From a bacterium (GTDB taxonomy: Bacteria > CAIWAD01): 20,745 nucleotides of DNA. Numbering within the stretch: the first letter of the stretch is position 1; each line of letters begins with the position of its first letter. The position numbers and the translations under genes are program-made. Shown in pieces: positions 16,064 through 20,745 of this stretch. The stretch spans positions 1-20,745 of the forward strand of contig JAUXWS010000070.1 in the NCBI GenBank assembly GCA_030685015.1. The letters run 5' to 3'. The notes beneath the pieces are model-generated. The model was given only the letters and a program-made list of their open reading frames with translations, did not search any database and was not told where the DNA came from.

Positions 16064-17412
16064 CCGGCGAACTTGCCCTCTACCTGGCCAGCGGCCTCCT
16101 CTGCGCGGCCGTCATCTTCTTCTATCTGCGGAGGGAGGAACGGCGCAACCGGGTGATGAGGACCCGCCTGGCGGAGGCCCAGGTCCGCGGCCTGACGGAG
16201 CCGGCCAGCCTCCATCCGCGCATCGATCCGGGGCGCTGTGTGGGAAGCGGCGCCTGCGTCCGGGCCTGCCCCGAGCACCACGTCATCGGGCTGGTGGACA
16301 ACAAGGCCGTCCTCATCAACGCCTCCGCCTGCGTGGGCCATGGGGCCTGCGAGGCCTCCTGCCCGGTGGAGGCGATCGACCTTGTCTTCGGCACGGCGCG
16401 GCGCGGCGTGGAACTGCCCCGGGTGCGCCCCACCTACGAGACCAACGTGCCCGGCCTTTACATCGCCGGCGAGCTGGGCGGCATGGGCCTCATCCGCAAC
16501 GCGGTGAATCAGGGGACGCAGGCTGCGACGGCCATCGCCGCCTCGCTGCGCGGCCAGCCCGCCACGGACCCGGAGCAGCATGATCTGCTCGTGGTGGGAG
16601 CCGGCCCGGCCGGTCTCGCCGCCGCGCTGCAGGCCCAGCTGGACGGACTGCGGGCGGTTGTGGTCGAGCAGGACTCGCCGGGCGGCACCATCCTGCACTA
16701 CCCTCGCCGCAAGCTGGTGATGACCCAGCCCATGTGTTTGCCCGGCGAGGAGCCTCTGCGGCGTCGGGAGATCGGCAAGGAGGAGCTGTTGGAACTCCTC
16801 GCCGCCACGCTGGACCGACGCCGCCCGACCCTGCATTGCGGTGAGCAGGTGGTCCAGGTGCGGGCGGAGGCGGACGGCTTCCATCTGGGGACGAGGCGGG
16901 CCGACGGCGGCACGGCGGTGTGGCGCGCCCGTCGTGTGCTGCTGGCCATCGGCCGCCGGGGGACCCCTCGTCGCCTGGGCGTGCCCGGTGAGGAGCAGGG
17001 CATCGTGCAGTACCAACTGCGCGATCCGGAGCAGTTCGCCGGCCTGGCTTGCGTGGTGGCGGGCGGCGGCGACTCGGCGATCGAGGGGGCGCTACGCCTG
17101 GCGGCGGCGGGAGCGGCCTCGGTGGACCTTGTGCACCGCGGCGGATCCTTCGTGCGGGCGCGGTTGCCCAACCAGGACGCCCTGCGCGAAGCCGCCGCCG
17201 CGGGCCGGATCCGCGTCCACCTGGACTCCCTGCCGGTGCGGGTCCAGGCCTCCGGGCTGGAGATCGCCGGTGGCGGCGCGACGACGCTCCTGCCCGCGGG
17301 CCTGGTCCTTGTGCAGATCGGCGGCGAGTTGCCCACCGGGCTCCTGCGGCAGGCGGGCGTGGTCATCGACACCCACTTCGGCCGTCAGGTGCGGCGGGGG
17401 GATGCCGCGTGA
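16060..17412 (+). CDS. Membrane-anchored Fe-S/FAD-dependent pyridine nucleotide-disulfide-type oxidoreductase, permuted
   Basis: A 450-residue protein. An N-terminal membrane helix (about 5-23) is followed by a two-motif ferredoxin region: CVGSGACVRACP (60-71) and CVGHGACEASCP (91-102). Each has three cysteines; the usual second Cys is Ser63 and His94. Residues 127-160 (ETNVPGLYIAGELGG and on) look like the C-terminal FAD-contacting cap of thioredoxin-reductase-like enzymes, placed before the FAD Rossmann motif VVGAGPAGLAAAL (178-190). The NAD(P) Rossmann motif is VVAGGGDSAIEGAL (332-345). The protein ends soon after LVLVQIGGELPTGLL without a second cap, so the order is permuted. There is no redox-active CxxC. 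Likely role: electron exchange between NAD(P)H or ferredoxin and the adjacent cytochrome b. GTG at 16060 overlaps the previous stop. Confidence 0.85.
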   Translation: MTGELALYLASGLLCAAVIFFYLRREERRNRVMRTRLAEAQVRGLTEPASLHPRIDPGRCVGSGACVRACPEHHVIGLVDNKAVLINASACVGHGACEASCPVEAIDLVFGTARRGVELPRVRPTYETNVPGLYIAGELGGMGLIRNAVNQGTQAATAIAASLRGQPATDPEQHDLLVVGAGPAGLAAALQAQLDGLRAVVVEQDSPGGTILHYPRRKLVMTQPMCLPGEEPLRRREIGKEELLELLAATLDRRRPTLHCGEQVVQVRAEADGFHLGTRRADGGTAVWRARRVLLAIGRRGTPRRLGVPGEEQGIVQYQLRDPEQFAGLACVVAGGGDSAIEGALRLAAAGAASVDLVHRGGSFVRARLPNQDALREAAAAGRIRVHLDSLPVRVQASGLEIAGGGATTLLPAGLVLVQIGGELPTGLLRQAGVVIDTHFGRQVRRGDAA

Positions 17413-19088
17413 AACCTTGCCCCTGGCTCTTCCTGCTTGCCTGGCTGCTGCCCCTGGCCGCCGCGGCGCAGCTCTCGCCGGGCAAGTTGGCCCTCCCCCA
17501 CCAGCAGTTGGAAGGCCTGGGCAAGTGCACATCCTGTCACGAACTGGGGAAGCCGGTGGACGGCGCCCGCTGCCTGGCCTGCCACACCACGCTGGCGGCG
17601 CGCATCCGGGAGGGCCGGGGTTTCCATGCCTCCCGCCGCGTGCGACAGGCCGCCTGCGTCTCCTGCCACAGCGACCACCATGGGCGGGACTTCCAGTTGA
17701 TCCACTGGGAGAAGGGCGAGGCGGGCTTCGACCACGCCGAGGCCGGTTGGAAGCTGGAGGGCGCCCATGCCGGGACGGACTGCCGCGCCTGCCATCGGTG
17801 GGAGTTGATGGATCCTGTCCTGGCCGCGGCCAGGGACCTCAATCCGGCGCGCAGCTACCTGGGTCAGGCGCGCGACTGCCTGGCCTGCCACCGGGACGAG
17901 CACCAGGGCCAGCTGGGCTCCGACTGCGCCACCTGCCACGACGCCCGCGCCTGGACTCCGGCGCGCTTCGACCACGATGCCACGCGCTTCCCCCTCACCG
18001 GCGCCCACGCCACGACGCGCTGCGCCGCCTGCCACAAGCCCGAGCTGCCGCGACCCGCCGAGGGCCGCTTCGTGGTCGATGATGCGCCTGCGGCCGGGGC
18101 GGCCCGCTTCAAGCCCCTGGCTTCTGCCCGCTGCACCGACTGCCACCGCGATCCTCACGAGGACCGGCTGGGTCCGGATTGCGGCGGCTGTCACAGCACC
18201 GAGTCCTTCCAGATCCGCAGCGGCAGCTTCGACCACGGGCGGACCCGCTATCCACTCACCGGCGCCCACCGCCAGGTGGCCTGCGCCGACTGTCACAAGG
18301 GCGCCGAGCCCGCCCGTCGGCGTCCGCCCTTCCCGGAGTGCTCCGCCTGCCACCAGGATCCGCACGGCGGCCAGTTCAGCCGGACAGGACGCGCACAGGC
18401 CTGTGCCGACTGCCACGACACGGAGCGATTCCGGCCCTCCCGTTTCGGCCTGGCCCGCCACCAGGAGAGTCGCGCCCCCCTCGAAGACGCTCATCTGGCC
18501 GTGGCCTGCGACGATTGCCACACCCGCCCGGCGGCGGCCGCTCCCGTCCGCTACGACCTGGGCGGACGCGCTTTCTCCGGGCAGGCCTGCGCCGACTGCC
18601 ACGGCGACCCGCACGGAGGGGAGGCCCGGCCCTGGATGGGGGAGGACGGGTGCCGCCACTGCCACGGACTGAAAGAATGGAGAGGCCGCTCCTTCGATCA
18701 TGAGCGGACGGAGTTCCGGCTGAGGGGCCGACATGCCGCGGTGGAGTGCGGCGCCTGCCACCGGGTGGGCGCGGTGACGGATCCCATCCGGGTTCCGCTC
18801 AAGGGGCTCAGCCGGGATTGCGCCGGCTGCCATGCCGACCCCCATCGCGCCCAGTTCGCGACGGCGGAGCGGGGCCCCGACTGCGCCTCCTGCCACCAGA
18901 GCACAGGGTGGCGGGAGACCCGCTTCTCCCACGACGAGAGCCGCTTCCCCCTCGACGGCCGCCACCGCGACCTGGCCTGCGCCGCCTGCCACCGCCCGGA
19001 GCAGGACGCCGAGGGACACTTCATCCGTTACCGGCCGCTGGGCATCCGCTGCGAGGATTGCCACGGCCCCGGCGCGGGAGGGAGTTGA
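17409..19088 (+). CDS. Exported multiheme c-type cytochrome, 20 CxxCH motifs
   Basis: A 559-residue protein with a signal peptide (residues 1 to about 20, KPCPWLFLLAWLLPLAAAA then Q) and 20 CxxCH heme-binding motifs, so one motif per about 27 residues. No transmembrane helix follows. A repeated pattern is visible: CxxCH with (R/Q/A)DPH or RDEH, then LGxDCxxCH, then FDH with TRFPLTGAH, then CxxCH, which is a three-heme module related to that of the next gene. The histidines in FDH, GAH and DPH are good candidates for distal heme ligands. GTG at 17409 overlaps the oxidoreductase stop (GTGA). Apocytochrome is exported and matured outside the inner membrane. It is likely to take electrons from the membrane module and pass them to the downstream cytochrome. 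Confidence 0.93.
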   Translation: MKPCPWLFLLAWLLPLAAAAQLSPGKLALPHQQLEGLGKCTSCHELGKPVDGARCLACHTTLAARIREGRGFHASRRVRQAACVSCHSDHHGRDFQLIHWEKGEAGFDHAEAGWKLEGAHAGTDCRACHRWELMDPVLAAARDLNPARSYLGQARDCLACHRDEHQGQLGSDCATCHDARAWTPARFDHDATRFPLTGAHATTRCAACHKPELPRPAEGRFVVDDAPAAGAARFKPLASARCTDCHRDPHEDRLGPDCGGCHSTESFQIRSGSFDHGRTRYPLTGAHRQVACADCHKGAEPARRRPPFPECSACHQDPHGGQFSRTGRAQACADCHDTERFRPSRFGLARHQESRAPLEDAHLAVACDDCHTRPAAAAPVRYDLGGRAFSGQACADCHGDPHGGEARPWMGEDGCRHCHGLKEWRGRSFDHERTEFRLRGRHAAVECGACHRVGAVTDPIRVPLKGLSRDCAGCHADPHRAQFATAERGPDCASCHQSTGWRETRFSHDESRFPLDGRHRDLACAACHRPEQDAEGHFIRYRPLGIRCEDCHGPGAGGS

Positions 19089-19089
19089 G

Positions 19090-20745
19090 ATGGGCAACTG
19101 GCTGATCCTGCTGACGCTGCTGCTGGCGCTGTGCGGCGGCCCGAGGCCGACCTGGGGCGCCCTCGTCAGCCCGCACGGACCTCTCACCATCGCCTGCGGG
19201 GCCTGTCACGCCACGACGGGCTGGTCCCTGCGGAGCGAGGCGGAGTTCAACCATGACCGCGACAGTTCCTGGCCGCTGGCGGGCCGCCATCGGGAGGTCG
19301 CCTGCGCCGCCTGCCATCTCGACCTGCGCTTCCGCGACACGCCGGGCGCCTGTGCCGACTGCCATCTGGATCTCCACCAGGGAGCGCTGGGCCCGGACTG
19401 CGGCGGGTGCCACAGCCCGGCCCGCTGGTTCGATCGCACCCTGCTGGAGCGGCGCCACGAGCGCAGCCTCTTCCCGCTCACGGGCGCCCACCGCGGCCTG
19501 GACTGCCGGGCCTGCCATCCCGGCAGCGGCGCCGGGCAGTTCGCCGGCGCCCCGCTGGAGTGCGCGGCCTGCCACGCGGGCGACTACCTCGCCACCGCGA
19601 GGCCGGTCCATGGGGAGGGCGGCCTGGGCACGAACTGCGCCCAGTGTCACAGCACGGCGCGCTGGGCCACCCCCGGTGGTTTCCAGCACGACGCCTTTCC
19701 CCTGCTGGGCCGGCACGCCGCCGCCAGCTGCGTCTCCTGCCACGAGGGCGGACGCTTCGACCTGGCGCCCGCCCACTGCGCCGGTTGCCATGCAGCGGCC
19801 TGGCAGGCTTCCGCCGATCCCCGCCACGTGGCGGCCGGCTTCAGCCAGGGTTGCGCCGTCTGCCACGACGAGCAGGGCTGGCGCCCATCCGCCTACAGCC
19901 ACGCCGCCGCCACCGGCTATGAGCTGGACGGCGCCCACGGGGCGCTCTCCTGTGCCCGGTGCCATGTCGGCCAGCAGTACGCGGGAACCAGCAGCCTCTG
20001 CGCGACCTGCCATCTGGCTGACTACCAGGCCGCCGGCGAACCTGCGCATCAGGCGCCGGGCTACCCGCTGGATTGCGCGCTGTGTCACACGAGGGAGTCC
20101 TGGCAGGGCGTCGGCTTCGACCACCAGGCGACGGACTTCCCTCTGCTGGATGCGCATGTCGCGGTCTTCTGCGTGGATTGCCACCTGGGCGGAAACTTCA
20201 CGATGACGCCCACGGACTGCTTCTCCTGCCATCAGGCAAGCTTCGTGGAGACAACCGATCCGGCCCACGAGGCCAACCTCTTTCCGCAGGACTGCACGGG
20301 TTGCCACAACCAGACGGCCTGGTCCCCCTCCACCCTGGATCACGACCTGACGGACTTCGCCCTGAGTGGGGCCCACCTCGCGGTCAACTGCGCGGACTGC
20401 CACACAAACGGACGCTTCGTCGACCTGCCGGCCGCCTGTTGGGCCTGCCACGAGCCGGACTACCAGCAGGCGACCCATCCCGACCACGCCGACAACCAGT
20501 TCTCCCAGGACTGCGCCACCTGCCACAGCACGGCCGCCTGGCAGCCGGCCACCTTCGACCACGACCTGACGGACTTCCCGCTCACCGGCGCCCACGTCGC
20601 CGTCAGCTGCGCGGCCTGCCACGTGGGCGGCCAGTACACGGAGCTCGACGGGGCCTGCTGGGCCTGCCACGAGCCGGACTACCAGCAGGCGACCAATCCC
20701 GACCACGCCGCCAACCAGTTCTCCCAGGACTGCGCCACCTGCCAC
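19090..20745 (+). CDS. Large exported multiheme c-type cytochrome, at least 22 CxxCH motifs (partial)
   Basis: The gene is open from ATG 19090 to the window edge: 552 codons with 22 CxxCH motifs, the last ending on the final base. The N-terminus MGNWLILLTLLLALCGGP and on is hydrophobic, a signal peptide with little positive charge; LALC is not a good lipobox. From heme 3 onward the protein is a run of three-heme modules of 70-74 residues beginning at 19351, 19561, 19777, 19999, 20218, 20437 and 20656. The module pattern is CxxCHxxDY, a short linker, CxxCHxxxxW, then FDHxxTDFPLTGAHVAVxCxxCHxGG. It starts one base after the previous stop, with GGAG upstream. Family knowledge suggests an extracellular or outer-surface electron carrier. 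The total size and any C-terminal anchor are unknown. Confidence 0.92.
   Translation, partial: MGNWLILLTLLLALCGGPRPTWGALVSPHGPLTIACGACHATTGWSLRSEAEFNHDRDSSWPLAGRHREVACAACHLDLRFRDTPGACADCHLDLHQGALGPDCGGCHSPARWFDRTLLERRHERSLFPLTGAHRGLDCRACHPGSGAGQFAGAPLECAACHAGDYLATARPVHGEGGLGTNCAQCHSTARWATPGGFQHDAFPLLGRHAAASCVSCHEGGRFDLAPAHCAGCHAAAWQASADPRHVAAGFSQGCAVCHDEQGWRPSAYSHAAATGYELDGAHGALSCARCHVGQQYAGTSSLCATCHLADYQAAGEPAHQAPGYPLDCALCHTRESWQGVGFDHQATDFPLLDAHVAVFCVDCHLGGNFTMTPTDCFSCHQASFVETTDPAHEANLFPQDCTGCHNQTAWSPSTLDHDLTDFALSGAHLAVNCADCHTNGRFVDLPAACWACHEPDYQQATHPDHADNQFSQDCATCHSTAAWQPATFDHDLTDFPLTGAHVAVSCAACHVGGQYTELDGACWACHEPDYQQATNPDHAANQFSQDCATCH
19351..20745 (+). repeat. Tandem three-heme coding modules, about 219 bp each
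   Basis: Seven module starts at spacings of 210, 216, 222, 219, 219 and 219 bases. The last two copies visible are almost identical at DNA level: 87 of 90 bases match between 20437-20526 and 20656-20745. Older copies keep the pattern but differ in sequence. This indicates internal tandem duplication, with the 3' side recent or homogenised. The array continues past the window. Confidence 0.9.

Noticed and set aside
17385-20745. Long minus-strand open frames opposite the two cytochromes
   Set aside because: They are rich in Val/Ala/Gly repeats that mirror the CxxCH codons, have no recognisable domain, and arise from high G+C in the real plus-strand genes.

Overview
The window is a GC-rich (roughly two-thirds G+C by eye) bacterial chromosome segment, densely coding, with no rRNA, tRNA, insertion sequence or phage gene that I could see. 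The gene set suggests a Gram-negative bacterium of, or near, the FCB (Fibrobacterota-Chlorobiota-Bacteroidota) supergroup. Three things point that way: a dihydroorotase with a Bacteroidota-type active site (Gln in place of the first metal His), a secreted CotH-kinase protein carrying lamin-tail domains, and TAnnTTTG-like elements upstream of several operons. Lipid A-type membrane modification genes indicate an outer membrane. The phylum assignment is inference.

Left part (1-8706, minus strand). The genes are a HAD-IIB phosphatase (cut by the window edge) coupled to a PgsA-like CDP-alcohol phosphatidyltransferase, an aspartate ammonia-lyase fused to an N-terminal cyclic-nucleotide-binding-type domain, a secreted CotH-kinase/lamin-tail protein, dihydroorotase (pyrC), a small DUF486 membrane protein and a Mn-type superoxide dismutase. 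An 11-bp tandem repeat of about 18 copies lies upstream of pyrC.

Middle part (8844-11966, minus strand). Five genes overlap by 4-8 bases and look like one operon. In transcription order they are a membrane-anchored LuxR-type regulator, a ZntB/CorA-type metal transporter, a beta-carbonic anhydrase, a small heavy-metal-binding (HMA) protein and a flavin reductase-like protein. The mix suggests metal (possibly zinc) handling, but this is inferred from gene order only.

Right part (12072-20745, plus strand). One continuous operon of at least seven genes starts with a duplicated LAB_N membrane protein, an ArnT/PMT-type glycosyltransferase and a DPM/ArnC-type GT2 transferase. It continues without a gap into a redox module: a membrane protein with two His pairs spaced for two b-type hemes, a membrane-anchored Fe-S/FAD oxidoreductase with permuted domain order and unusual ferredoxin motifs, a 20-CxxCH cytochrome, and a second cytochrome with 22 CxxCH motifs before the window ends. 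The second cytochrome is built from 73-residue three-heme modules, the last of which are nearly identical in DNA. The most economical reading is a membrane-to-exterior electron-transfer conduit, co-transcribed with a glycolipid or glycan modification set. This is the most interesting system in the window.
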